Shown here piece by piece: positions 18,088 through 26,042 of a stretch of DNA of 30,876 nt. Position numbers and translations under genes: made by a program. Below the pieces are notes generated by a model, which did no database searches, was not told where the DNA came from, and worked only from the letters and a program-made list of their open reading frames with translations. The stretch comes from Bacteroidales bacterium. Its GTDB lineage: Bacteria > Bacteroidota > Bacteroidia > Bacteroidales > WCHB1-69. The stretch is taken from contig JAISTU010000158.1 of the NCBI GenBank assembly GCA_031272415.1, positions 1-30,876 of the forward strand. Direction: 5' to 3'. Numbering within the stretch: the first letter of the stretch is position 1; every line of letters begins with the position of its first letter.

Positions 18088-18105
18088 GATTGTTTGATAA
18101 CAATC
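18088..18105 (-). promoter_or_regulatory. Leader stem-loop before the M4 gene
   Basis: GATTGTT (18088-18094) pairs perfectly with AACAATC (18099-18105) around a 4-base loop. It lies in the predicted leader of the M4 transcript, about 15 bases before the start codon. It is absent from the porK leader. It may affect translation, but this is only inferred from position. Confidence 0.3.
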
Positions 18106-18115
18106 AAATCTTCGC

Positions 18116-18166
18116 TAACGATTTTGTTACAAAATTATTGTATTTTTTTTTGATTTTTTTTATTTT
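18116..18166 (-). repeat. 52-bp direct repeat, copy B (upstream of M4 gene)
   Basis: Same blocks as copy A, with a T9 instead of a T10 run. The copy sits between the porP stop codon and the M4 gene. Confidence 0.9.
18121..18137 (-). promoter_or_regulatory. M4 gene promoter with overlapping palindrome
   Basis: The palindrome ATTTTGTTACAAAAT is at 18121-18135, and the minus-strand -7 box TAATTTTG is at 18130-18137. Transcription would start near 18123, about 50 bases before the M4 start codon. Identity with the porK promoter suggests the same regulator. Confidence 0.5.
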
Positions 18167-18174
18167 CCTTTCTA

Positions 18175-19197
18175 TTAATACCTAAAATCTATTGGTCTAT
18201 TGCCTAATAATCTGGTGCCTTTGTAACCATATATAGAAGGTTTTGTGATGATGCTGAAACAATATTTTAAGGTAATTTCAGGTCCGCCGTAACTTCTGAC
18301 TCCGTTGCCATGTGTGCCAAACATTTGAGAAGTGTTAACATCATAAGAAAGAGCCACTTCCAAACCTCTAATGGCGGAGGAATAATTAGCAAATGGCTTT
18401 GCACCTACCAATAATACAACTGCATCATAAAACCTATAACTTGCTCCAAACCAAACCAATTTGTTCCAATCGGCAATCAAAGTCAAATCAAAAGTAGGTA
18501 CTTTAAAGTCTGCTTTGACGAATGCCTGAGGGGTTAAAGTCCAGTTCGGATTGGCGGGCAAAGTAAAAGTATAGCCTCCCATTGCATATAAATGTCTTGC
18601 ACCTTTTTGACCGATTTCGTCGCCGCCTATTGCAGAAATCAATTGTGTTGCAGCAATTCCTGCAAACCATTTATCCGGCATTTGATAAAAAGCCCCCAAA
18701 GAGGCATCTATATACATAGAAGATTTGCCAAGGTTAGCAATAATGTTTGGGTCAGCCGATTGTCCGGGTGTAAACTCGTCCGTTTTGATACCTCTGTTAA
18801 GGAAATCTACCGAAAGTCCTATCCCCAAAGTACCGCCACTGATATTCATTCTAAAAGAATATGCCACCTTAATGCCAATATCGTTTTGATGCCCTAAAGC
18901 GTCATTATAAACACTCAATCCCAATCCGCCATGCAGTGCCTTAATGGGTGCATGTATGGAAAACAAAGCCTCTCTGGGATTGACCTTTGTTTTTTCACCA
19001 TCTTCATTGGTTTCCACAAAACCTGCCCATTGTTGCCTGTAAGTAGCCGCTGCACAGATACCGCCCGAACCCGCATAACCGGGGTTAAAGGGCAAAATTG
19101 TGTACATATATTGCGAGAATTGCGGCTCTTGTTGTCCAAAAGCGACACTCGTCAATGCTCCCAAAATCATCAAAAAATAAATTTTCTTGCTCATCAT
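18175..19197 (-). CDS. porP: T9SS outer-membrane protein PorP/SprF
   Basis: PorP/SprF family proteins are outer-membrane beta-barrels that act with the T9SS, in some species for a particular substrate. The 340-residue protein has a signal peptide (MSKKIYFLMILGALTSVAFG) and then the family signature QQEPQFSQYMYTILPFNPGY followed by AGSGGICAAATYRQQWAGF. Alternating strand patterns end in YDVNTSQMFGTHGNGVRSYG, then PEITLKYCF and RPIDFRY, which fits a barrel. Two adjacent ATG codons begin the gene; either could serve. It is upstream of the M4 gene and porKLMN on the same strand. In Porphyromonas gingivalis porP directly precedes porK, so the M4 gene here interrupts a familiar order. Many Bacteroidota have several PorP paralogues, so this may not be the core one. 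Confidence 0.9.
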   Translation of the reverse strand: MMSKKIYFLMILGALTSVAFGQQEPQFSQYMYTILPFNPGYAGSGGICAAATYRQQWAGFVETNEDGEKTKVNPREALFSIHAPIKALHGGLGLSVYNDALGHQNDIGIKVAYSFRMNISGGTLGIGLSVDFLNRGIKTDEFTPGQSADPNIIANLGKSSMYIDASLGAFYQMPDKWFAGIAATQLISAIGGDEIGQKGARHLYAMGGYTFTLPANPNWTLTPQAFVKADFKVPTFDLTLIADWNKLVWFGASYRFYDAVVLLVGAKPFANYSSAIRGLEVALSYDVNTSQMFGTHGNGVRSYGGPEITLKYCFSIITKPSIYGYKGTRLLGNRPIDFRY

Positions 19198-19249
19198 AAT
19201 AATCTGATTCTCTTAATCTTATACGTTATTTTTATCAATAAAAATCTTT

Positions 19250-19288
19250 AAAAAAACACCTTTGACAAACCTTGCCAAACAAAAGGTG
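19250..19288 (-). terminator. Intrinsic terminator or leader attenuator upstream of porP
   Basis: On the minus strand CACCTTTTG pairs with CAAAGGTG (one bulge), followed by a run of seven T. This is an intrinsic terminator shape. It is about 180 bases past the nadE stop codon and could end that transcript. It is also just downstream of a candidate porP promoter, where it would act as an attenuator. Confidence 0.55.
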
Positions 19289-19299
19289 CAACATACTTT

Positions 19300-19307
19300 C
19301 AAAGATA
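19300..19307 (-). promoter_or_regulatory. Candidate porP -7 box
   Basis: The minus strand reads TATCTTTG, preceded 15 bases earlier by TTTTG. The transcription start would be near 19293, giving a leader of about 95 bases that includes the hairpin at 19257-19288. Confidence 0.4.
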
Positions 19308-19469
19308 CTCTTTTTTTGCATACAAAAACTTTTTTTACCGTTTTTGATAGTCGTTTTTTTATATTCTTGAAAATAGATGCCTTTGTAAATCATTGTTATT
19401 GAGGTGTTTATATTTCTAATTTAACATTTTTATAAATTACACACACTTTTTAAATTGTATCTCATTTAA

Positions 19470-20309
19470 CTATTCTTTTGCAATCAAATCCAAACGGCTG
19501 ATATTAACTGTATTATTTCGCTTATATCTGGTCGCCAAAAACCGCTCTACTACAGGATGGTTTTGGTAGGAATTGTCGCCTTTTAAGAAAGCGGATAAAA
19601 CAAGGTCTACCTCTTCATAAGTAGGCAATCCGAGTTGCTCCAAATCGGAAGATGAAATTCCCAGCCCGTCCGTAGGCACTGCATCAATACAAAGTTGGAG
19701 TATATCCGACTGCTCTTTGGTCAATGATTTGCACAAATATCTTGCCGCTTCATAGACTTCTGTTTTCCAAAGGTGCATAAAAGGGGCAAAATCACCCACA
19801 TCACCATGCAGCGTCCAAAAGCCGGTCAAATATTCGGTAAAATTATCGGTAGAGATGACCATTCCTTTGTGAAATTGTGCCAAGTCATAAAGGGCTATCA
19901 TTCTCATACGTGCTTTACAATTTCCCAGCCGCAATTTGGTCAATTTATTGTCTTCCAATTGCGGTAAATATTCTTTAAATTGCTCAAATACAGGCGTATA
20001 ATCAATGTGTTGAAAATCATGGCAAAACGCAGACCCTACCAATTTAGAGCGTTCAATTTCGTCTGCCGTATTGGTAGCAATTGTAATAGAGCGACCGATA
20101 AGCGTGGCATTGGAAAAATCGCATACAGGACGCAATAATGCCACTGCAAAGGCACTGTCTATGCCCCCAGAAACACCTACTACCAACGACTTTAACTGAT
20201 TATCTAAAATATATGCTGAAACTTTGGACTGCATTACTTTCACTGCGTATGCAATCTCTTTTTCTGTTTTGAGCATTTGTGTATCTAAAAGTGAAAAAAC
20301 TTCTGACAT
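19470..20309 (-). CDS. nadE: NAD(+) synthetase, ammonia-dependent type
   Basis: NadE makes NAD from deamido-NAD, ATP and an amino donor, the last step of NAD synthesis in the cytoplasm. The 279-residue protein lacks the N-terminal glutaminase domain of the long form, so it should use ammonia. The adenylation P-loop is SGGIDS at 47-52 in the context LVVGVSGGIDSAFAVALL. Other family marks are NCKARMRMIALYDLAQFHKG, ISTDNFTEYLTGFWTLHGD, VGDFAPFMHLWKTEVYEAAR and AVPTDGLGISSSDLEQLG. It starts 21 bases after the DoxX-like gene and reads the same way, so it is probably the last gene of that operon. The long spacer after it contains a terminator-like hairpin. Confidence 0.95.
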   Translation of the reverse strand: MSEVFSLLDTQMLKTEKEIAYAVKVMQSKVSAYILDNQLKSLVVGVSGGIDSAFAVALLRPVCDFSNATLIGRSITIATNTADEIERSKLVGSAFCHDFQHIDYTPVFEQFKEYLPQLEDNKLTKLRLGNCKARMRMIALYDLAQFHKGMVISTDNFTEYLTGFWTLHGDVGDFAPFMHLWKTEVYEAARYLCKSLTKEQSDILQLCIDAVPTDGLGISSSDLEQLGLPTYEEVDLVLSAFLKGDNSYQNHPVVERFLATRYKRNNTVNISRLDLIAKE

Positions 20310-20330
20310 AATATTATTTTTTTTTAAAGG

Positions 20331-21707
20331 TTACTGTATAATTTCTTCTGTATTTTGTTTTTGCGTCTCTTCAGGGGGTAGAATTTCTTCTCTTCCGGGC
20401 AAAAGAGGCGGTTGTTTTTGTTTATATTTTTCTAATTTTTTTGCATACATATCTGCATTATCCTCAATGGTTTTCAAAGTGGGGACATCAACATACGCCC
20501 ATTTATCCATTACATAACCCTCTTTGAGCATAATTACGCCCGGATTGTTACGAATAGCCGTTTTTAGGGGTGTCATGTCGCAAAAATAAAAAGTTTGCTC
20601 CTCCAGTCCTTGTGCTTTTTTGAAATCTTCTACATCTGCGGGGAAAGAGCCTGTCAAAAGGACATAATTTTTATTCCCTTGTGCCTCTAAATCAGCAATT
20701 AAAGCCTTAATTTTTCTCATTTTCAGAGCCGTAACTTCTTTTACATCTCTTACCATAATAATAAATGTATATTCCGGCGAGAGCATGACATTATTTTTAA
20801 TATCATTTTTTGTATTGATGTCAATAATAGCAAAATCGGCTAATTTGGCAACAATAGCATCTTTGATAATTTTTTCTTTGCGGTCGAGATAGGTATAATT
20901 ATTTTCCAAGTCTGCCGATAGAGCGGTATCTTCACTTATAGCCGACAATTGTTCCATCGTAATTTCTTTTTGTTCTCCCGTTTCTTTGTTTTGATAAACA
21001 AATACAAAATCCATTTCAGGGGCTTGTGAATACGCTTCGGCAGCGATAAATTTACCGACTTTCCAAGGTCTAAAATCATGCCATGGTTCGTGCTTTAGGC
21101 AATAAATTTGTACAAAAACAGCAAGTCCTAATGCCAACAAAATCGGCAGCCATTGCATTAAATAATACCATTTGTATTGCCTAAATTTTTTCCGCTGTAC
21201 AAAAATAATCAACGTAAAGACCATGAAAATCACGTTCTTAACAAAAGTCTCCATGTTGGTTAATTTAATAAAATCTCCAAAACATCCGCAATCCGTTACT
21301 ACAAATATTTGGTAAGAAGTGCCAAAAATGGTATTGATAAAATCAATAATAGTGTAGGCAAATGCTAACCAAAAGGTAAGCAGCGTAAAGAAAATCATAA
21401 AAGCGAGCAAAGCCCATGCGGTGATTTTCATTTGAATGTTTAACAACAAAGCCCATCCGATGACAAATTCAGCACAAATGGCTAAAATACCAAACGGTAA
21501 AGCCGCCGGCTCCATGAAATTCATCCCAAAGGAAACAAAATATTCCCCTAATTTTAAGCCAAACCCGTACGGGTCGACCATCTTCACATAAGCCGAAAAA
21601 ATAAACAACAATCCCATAAATATACGGGAAAAATTGCGCAAATAATACGCAAAATTTTTACTTTTTTTACTGTTAATTGACCTGATTGTATTACTGTAAG
21701 TCTGCAT
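20331..21707 (-). CDS. DoxX/MauE-like membrane protein (BT_3928 family)
   Basis: The 458-residue protein resembles Bacteroidota proteins described as BT_3928 family or DoxX-like. The first half has about five membrane helices (for example FSRIFMGLLFIFSAYVKM, PFGILAICAEFVIGWALLL, ITAWALLAFMIFFTLLTFWL, VIFMVFTLIIFVQ, WLPILLALGLAVFVQIYC). The motif VVTDCGCFGDFIKL near residue 140 has two cysteines close together, as in MauE-type proteins linked to disulfide chemistry. The second half is soluble and contains a thioredoxin-like pattern without a CxxC (EYTFIIMVRDVKEV, YVLLTGSFPADVEDF), ending in a proline- and glutamate-rich tail. It overlaps the DUF1599 gene by 17 bp and precedes nadE by 21 bases. 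A redox role is plausible but unproven. Confidence 0.8.
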   Translation of the reverse strand: MQTYSNTIRSINSKKSKNFAYYLRNFSRIFMGLLFIFSAYVKMVDPYGFGLKLGEYFVSFGMNFMEPAALPFGILAICAEFVIGWALLLNIQMKITAWALLAFMIFFTLLTFWLAFAYTIIDFINTIFGTSYQIFVVTDCGCFGDFIKLTNMETFVKNVIFMVFTLIIFVQRKKFRQYKWYYLMQWLPILLALGLAVFVQIYCLKHEPWHDFRPWKVGKFIAAEAYSQAPEMDFVFVYQNKETGEQKEITMEQLSAISEDTALSADLENNYTYLDRKEKIIKDAIVAKLADFAIIDINTKNDIKNNVMLSPEYTFIIMVRDVKEVTALKMRKIKALIADLEAQGNKNYVLLTGSFPADVEDFKKAQGLEEQTFYFCDMTPLKTAIRNNPGVIMLKEGYVMDKWAYVDVPTLKTIEDNADMYAKKLEKYKQKQPPLLPGREEILPPEETQKQNTEEIIQ

Positions 21708-22257
21708 GATTATTTTCTTTTAGTTTGATTAACGCAAAAACTGAATAATTTATTATATCCGAATAATGGGCAGCCAATGGCTCTGACACCAATGTTTGCC
21801 CATTTTTATCTTCTAAACTTTTAATACGAAATATTTTTTGTAAAATAATGTCGGTAATAGAGGCGATTCTCATACTTCTCCATGCCTCGCCGTAGTCGTG
21901 ATTTTTGTTCAATAAAAGTGTTTTCACTTCGCTGATTTTTTGTTCATAAAGCGACAACACCGCTTGAGCAGGTAAATTTATGTCCTCTAATGTTGATACG
22001 GCAGGCAAATTTAACTGAATAAGAGCCATTACAGCATAATTTAAAATGCCGATGTACTCCTCCCCTACCCCTTCGTTTATTTTCGCTTCACCGTGTTCTT
22101 CAATGCTACGAATGCGCCGGGCTTTGATGTAAATCTGGTCGGTTATGGACGGCAATCTAAGTACTCTCCATGCTGTCCCATAATCCTTCATCTTATTGAT
22201 AAACAGAGATTTACATTCTCCTACTATATCATCAAAATCTTTATCCGTACTACTCAT
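21691..22257 (-). CDS. DUF1599 protein with tandem domain copies
   Basis: The 188-residue cytoplasmic protein has two copies of the same unit. The first has MKDYGTAWRVLRLPSITDQI, then IYIKARRIRSIEE and YIGILNYAVMALIQL. The second has NHDYGEAWRSMRIASITDII, then LQKIFRIKSLEDK and YSDIINYSVFALIKL. This matches DUF1599, sometimes called nucleotide modification associated domain 1. The conserved K/N-x-DYG-x-AWR and the helical pattern suggest a small-molecule-binding fold. The reaction is not known to me. The gene is first in an apparent operon with the DoxX-like gene (17-bp overlap) and nadE, and has a strong -7 box about 40 bases upstream of its ATG. Confidence 0.85.
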   Translation of the reverse strand: MSSTDKDFDDIVGECKSLFINKMKDYGTAWRVLRLPSITDQIYIKARRIRSIEEHGEAKINEGVGEEYIGILNYAVMALIQLNLPAVSTLEDINLPAQAVLSLYEQKISEVKTLLLNKNHDYGEAWRSMRIASITDIILQKIFRIKSLEDKNGQTLVSEPLAAHYSDIINYSVFALIKLKENNHADLQ

Positions 22258-22295
22258 TTTACTACTTAAAATATTATCTTACGATAAACTATTCG

Positions 22296-22303
22296 CAAAG
22301 ATA
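22296..22303 (-). promoter_or_regulatory. -7 box for the DUF1599-DoxX-nadE operon
   Basis: The minus strand reads TATCTTTG, preceded by TTTTTAATTGATAAAAAAG and TG. This is an extended form shared with 3876, 6763 and 27752. Transcription would start near 22289, about 32 bases before the DUF1599 ATG. Confidence 0.6.
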
Positions 22304-22324
22304 CACTTTTTTATCAATTAAAAA

Positions 22325-24916
22325 TTAAACATTATTTTTTTTCTTTTTCCAAAAAGTATAAACAATTATTCCTGCTGTGAGCAAAATGATAATCACGGAT
22401 GCTATCAAAGAAACGGTGCCCATTGCTTCCCATGAATCGGGATAAAATCGAAATGTAATTGTATGCTCTCCCGCCGGTACGCACATTGCCCGCAATATAT
22501 AATTTGCCCGCAACAATTGTGCCGGTTTGCCGTCAATATCTACATGCCAAAATTTGGGATAATATATTTCCGAAAATACTGCCAATTCCGTTTTATCCGT
22601 TTTGGTGTGATAAACACAGGTATTGGGTGTTTGTTGGGTCAATTCAATGGTAGAATTTGGCGACTTAACAGGCTGAAAATCTTTGACTTGCGCATAAAAA
22701 TCTTTGCTCATCACCGCCGCTTGCAAAGGATGCAGTGCTTGCAAAAGTTGCAATTCTTGATTCGCATTTTGTGCTACTTCTATACTATCTACAAACCATG
22801 CTGCTCCCAAAGCCTGCGAATTCTCAAAAGGTGGTGCATCATAATTAAATATGAAATACTTAGTATTCAACATGTTAATTGCAGGCAAAGATTGCAACAA
22901 GGCTATTCTTTGCGAATCGGAAGTAACGGTATTTATATTGCTTATAAAACGCTGAATTTCAGCAGTAAACACCGAATCCACCATTTCTTGATACCTTCTC
23001 ATTTTGGCAGGATGATAACCGCCCACAGAATGATGATAATAAGGTGTATGTGAGTCGTTCCAAGGACTTGCTGCCAAATTTAACACCCTGTAACCCACTG
23101 TAGTATCCTTTAAAATAAGGCTATTGACCGGTCTGAGCGGATAATTTTGTGCAATTGTATTGGCAGGCTTTTCAAAATCATCGTTGTTAAGATAGCGTTT
23201 ATCAATATTCCAAAGGTCAATCAAAGCCCACAACGAAATTGCCACCACAACAACTACATTCCATACATAATTGGGGCTTGTAGTGATTGATTTTGTACCT
23301 GATTTTGCTTTTTTAACGTTGGTTATATCCGACTTGGAATTATTTTGATAGCATCTGAAAATAAATAGCCACAAAATGACGGCTGCTACAACAATAAATC
23401 CCAAAGAACGCCACGCATCGGAAGAGCATAAATTGGCTCTATCTTCTTGTAAAGCAGACACTAACGCACTTGGCAAACCTGCATCCGAAGCCGCTGCAAA
23501 GTCCAAACAAACGCTCGGCATAAGTGCAAATATTAAGCAGAAAAAGCCTACAATTGCAACAGAAATGTACAAATATTTGAACGCTTTTTGCTTTTCAATT
23601 TTGTCAAACAAAAGCAATTTTAGTCCCCAAAAGCCCGACATTGCCATTATGGTAGTGGTTAAAACCAAAATCATAGATGGCGTTCTGAATTTGTTGTACA
23701 TGGGCAAATGGTAGAACAAAAAGTCGTTAATGGCAGGGAAATGTTTCCCCCACGCCATGACAATAGAAACGGCAAAAACACCAATTATCCACCATTTAAC
23801 ACTGCCTTTGATGACAAACAAACTCAACACAAACAACAAACAAATCACCGCCCCTGCATACACGGGACCGGACGTAAAAGGTTGCGCCCCCCAGTAAGGA
23901 GAACATTGTTGCAAAAGTTGATTAGGGTCTTGCTCAAACCTTTGAGTTTTAAGCGTTTGCAATGTATTTGGCATCAATTTTTCATATTGTTCAAATTTTT
24001 CAAAATGCGAGCCACCTCCATACACATTAGGGACAAGCAAAGTAAATGTTTCCCCCAGCCCGTAACTCCATGAATAAGCATAATCGTAATCTAAACCTGT
24101 GGATTTTTGCACATTCGTATCAGCATTTTTGAGCAATTCGGAAGGCGACCGCATGGTTTGCTTGGAATAATCATAAGTGATAAACAAGCCCGACAAATTA
24201 GGCAAAACTGCCAATATAGTCAAAAGCAAAATGAGTACACTTGTTTTTAAAAATTGCAAAAATTGACTGTTTTTAAGGGCAACAATCAAAGCAATTACGA
24301 CCCAAATTGCGGCTGCAATTGCCGTATAATAAGTGATTTGCGGATGACTTTGAGCAATATTCAGCCCCAAACCAAACAAAAACAACAAACCGCCCGCTTT
24401 CAATTTATTTTTATATGCTAAAATCAAACCTCCCAGCACCATCGGCATTGTTGCAATGGCATACGCTTTGGTAACGTGCCCTGCCTCAATAATAATAAGG
24501 TTGTACGAACAAAACGCAAACGCCAATGCTGCACCTATGGCAATAAAGATGTCAAATCCCAAAAATATCATTGTTAAATAACAACAAATCAACATCATAA
24601 GCATAGGTCCGTAGGAAAGTGGCGGCACTGTTTCTTGTATAATTTTTGAAATCCAATGAAAAACGTTGGGTGCCGGTTTGCCGTAAGTGAGTGCAGTGGG
24701 CATGCCGGAGAATTGATTATTAGCCCATTGGGTATATTCTCCCGTTTTTTCGTGGTAATCTTTTGCCTCTTTGCTCATTCCTTCGCTATGTATCATATCT
24801 GACTGTCGGACATCTTTGCCCTCCATCAGCGGACTGAAATAAAACAATGACACTATTGCCAAAAATGCTATGGCAGCAACATGTTTGAATATCAATTTTA
24901 CAATATTTTTATTCAT
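22325..24916 (-). CDS. YfhO family multi-pass membrane protein
   Basis: The 863-residue protein is a polytopic membrane protein of the YfhO family. The N-terminus carries a membrane helix and then the conserved loop QFSGMPTALTYGKPAPNVFH. Many further helices follow (for example LMMLICCYLTMIFLGFDIF, FIAIGAALAFAFCSYNLIII, AAAIWVVIALIVAL), then a large extracytoplasmic region rich in YfhO motifs (NDSHTPYYHHSVGGYHPAKM). The last 100 residues contain the typical EIYYPKFWHVDIDGKPAQLL, VPAGEHTITFRFYPDSW and a final helix. Family members in Gram-positives are linked to glycosylation of lipoteichoic acid. In Bacteroidota the substrate is unknown, but a glycosyltransferase-like role using lipid-linked sugar is the usual guess. 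It lies 27 bases after pta and probably shares its transcript. Confidence 0.88.
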   Translation of the reverse strand: MNKNIVKLIFKHVAAIAFLAIVSLFYFSPLMEGKDVRQSDMIHSEGMSKEAKDYHEKTGEYTQWANNQFSGMPTALTYGKPAPNVFHWISKIIQETVPPLSYGPMLMMLICCYLTMIFLGFDIFIAIGAALAFAFCSYNLIIIEAGHVTKAYAIATMPMVLGGLILAYKNKLKAGGLLFLFGLGLNIAQSHPQITYYTAIAAAIWVVIALIVALKNSQFLQFLKTSVLILLLTILAVLPNLSGLFITYDYSKQTMRSPSELLKNADTNVQKSTGLDYDYAYSWSYGLGETFTLLVPNVYGGGSHFEKFEQYEKLMPNTLQTLKTQRFEQDPNQLLQQCSPYWGAQPFTSGPVYAGAVICLLFVLSLFVIKGSVKWWIIGVFAVSIVMAWGKHFPAINDFLFYHLPMYNKFRTPSMILVLTTTIMAMSGFWGLKLLLFDKIEKQKAFKYLYISVAIVGFFCLIFALMPSVCLDFAAASDAGLPSALVSALQEDRANLCSSDAWRSLGFIVVAAVILWLFIFRCYQNNSKSDITNVKKAKSGTKSITTSPNYVWNVVVVVAISLWALIDLWNIDKRYLNNDDFEKPANTIAQNYPLRPVNSLILKDTTVGYRVLNLAASPWNDSHTPYYHHSVGGYHPAKMRRYQEMVDSVFTAEIQRFISNINTVTSDSQRIALLQSLPAINMLNTKYFIFNYDAPPFENSQALGAAWFVDSIEVAQNANQELQLLQALHPLQAAVMSKDFYAQVKDFQPVKSPNSTIELTQQTPNTCVYHTKTDKTELAVFSEIYYPKFWHVDIDGKPAQLLRANYILRAMCVPAGEHTITFRFYPDSWEAMGTVSLIASVIIILLTAGIIVYTFWKKKKNNV

Positions 24917-24943
24917 GATAAATAAGTTTAAAAAAATTATATA

Positions 24944-25939
24944 TTACATTGATTGTGTGGCAGTTATGGCAACTACATTGACAATATCGTTCACCGAACA
25001 GCCTCTTGATAGGTCGTTGATAGGGGCAGCCATACCTTGCATAACAGGACCTATTGCCTCTGCAGCGGCGAGCCTTTGCACTAATTTGTAGGCAATATTT
25101 CCGACTTCTAATGTAGGGAAAACCAACACATTAGCCTTTCCTGCAATCTCACTATTGGGGGCTTTGCTTGCCCCTACCGCAGGCACTATGGCTGCATCGG
25201 CTTGCAATTCACCGTCAATTTTGAGAGTGGGATCCATTTTTTTTGCTATTTCAGTAGCATTAACCACTTTATCTACCATATCATGCTTTGCACTTCCTTT
25301 GGTAGAAAAACTTAACATTGCCACTTTTGGTTCAATACCGGCAATAGATTTGGCAGTTTTTGCGGTAACGACTGCAATTTGCGCCAATTCTTCTTCTGTC
25401 GGATTGGGAGTTGCGGCACAATCAGCAAAAACAAAAACACCATTTTCACCGTAATTTTTATCTTTTACAATCATAATAAAAGCCCCCGAAACGACACTTA
25501 TACCGGGTAAAGTTTTCACAATTTGAAAAGCAGGACGCAGAACGTCGCCGGTAGCATTTTTAGCACCCGCCACTTCGCCGTCAGCCTCTTTGTTTTTTAT
25601 CAATAAAGTACCCAAATAAAGCGGGTCTTTTACCAATTCATTTGCCTGTTCAATAGTCATGCCTTTGCTTTTTCTTAATTCAAGCAACATATTGGCATAA
25701 AAATCGGCTTTTGGATTGTTATCAGGGTCAATAATGGTCGCATTATTAAGATGGTTTAAATTCCATTGTTTTGCCTTTGCCATTATGTTTTCTCGATTAC
25801 CGAGCATAATCAAACGGGCAATTTTTTGACCTAAAATAATATCCGCCGCTTTGATAGTGCGTTCTTCTTCCCCTTCGGGTAAAACTATACATTTGTTGGC
25901 TTTGATAGCCTTTGCAATAATCTGTTGTAATAAATCCAT
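24944..25939 (-). CDS. pta: Phosphate acetyltransferase
   Basis: Pta interconverts acetyl-CoA plus phosphate with acetyl phosphate plus CoA, giving substrate-level ATP when paired with acetate kinase. The 331-residue protein is the short single-domain form. Family marks are the start IIAKAIKANKCIVLPEGEEE, RTIKAADIILGQKIARLIML, TLLIKNKEADGEVAGAKNAT, GDVLRPAFQIVKTLPGIS, SGAFIMIVKD, then CAATPNPTEEELAQIAVV, MLSFSTKGSAKH, VGASKAPNSEIAGKANVLVF and GPVMQGMAAPINDLSRGC. An acetate kinase gene is not adjacent. The yfhO gene follows on the same strand. A promoter shared back-to-back with the YitT gene lies just upstream. Confidence 0.95.
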   Translation of the reverse strand: MDLLQQIIAKAIKANKCIVLPEGEEERTIKAADIILGQKIARLIMLGNRENIMAKAKQWNLNHLNNATIIDPDNNPKADFYANMLLELRKSKGMTIEQANELVKDPLYLGTLLIKNKEADGEVAGAKNATGDVLRPAFQIVKTLPGISVVSGAFIMIVKDKNYGENGVFVFADCAATPNPTEEELAQIAVVTAKTAKSIAGIEPKVAMLSFSTKGSAKHDMVDKVVNATEIAKKMDPTLKIDGELQADAAIVPAVGASKAPNSEIAGKANVLVFPTLEVGNIAYKLVQRLAAAEAIGPVMQGMAAPINDLSRGCSVNDIVNVVAITATQSM

Positions 25940-25981
25940 ATTCTTATATATTACTAATATTACTAAAAAAATTCAATTTTG

Positions 25982-26027
25982 CAAAGATACACTTTTTTCG
26001 CTTTATTGCCAAAAAAGTGTAATTTTG
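25982..26027. promoter_or_regulatory. Divergent promoter pair, pta and YitT genes
   Basis: The minus-strand -7 box TATCTTTG (25982-25989) serves pta, and the plus-strand box TAATTTTG (26020-26027) serves the YitT gene. Between them ACACTTTTTT (25989-25998) and AAAAAAGTGT (26011-26020) form a perfect 10-bp inverted repeat with a 12-base spacer. The two promoters face away from each other and share their upstream region. Confidence 0.6.
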
Positions 26028-26042
26028 TAAATTAGTAAAAAA

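Noticed and set aside
19235..19393. A 52-codon open frame on the minus strand between nadE and porP
   Set aside because: It is lysine- and phenylalanine-rich as expected for AT-rich noncoding DNA, runs through the candidate promoter and the terminator hairpin, and has no promoter or recognisable motif of its own.
21691..21707. The 17-bp overlap of the DUF1599 and DoxX-like genes as a frameshift or error
   Set aside because: Both proteins have complete, family-like ends, and short overlaps are normal within bacterial operons.
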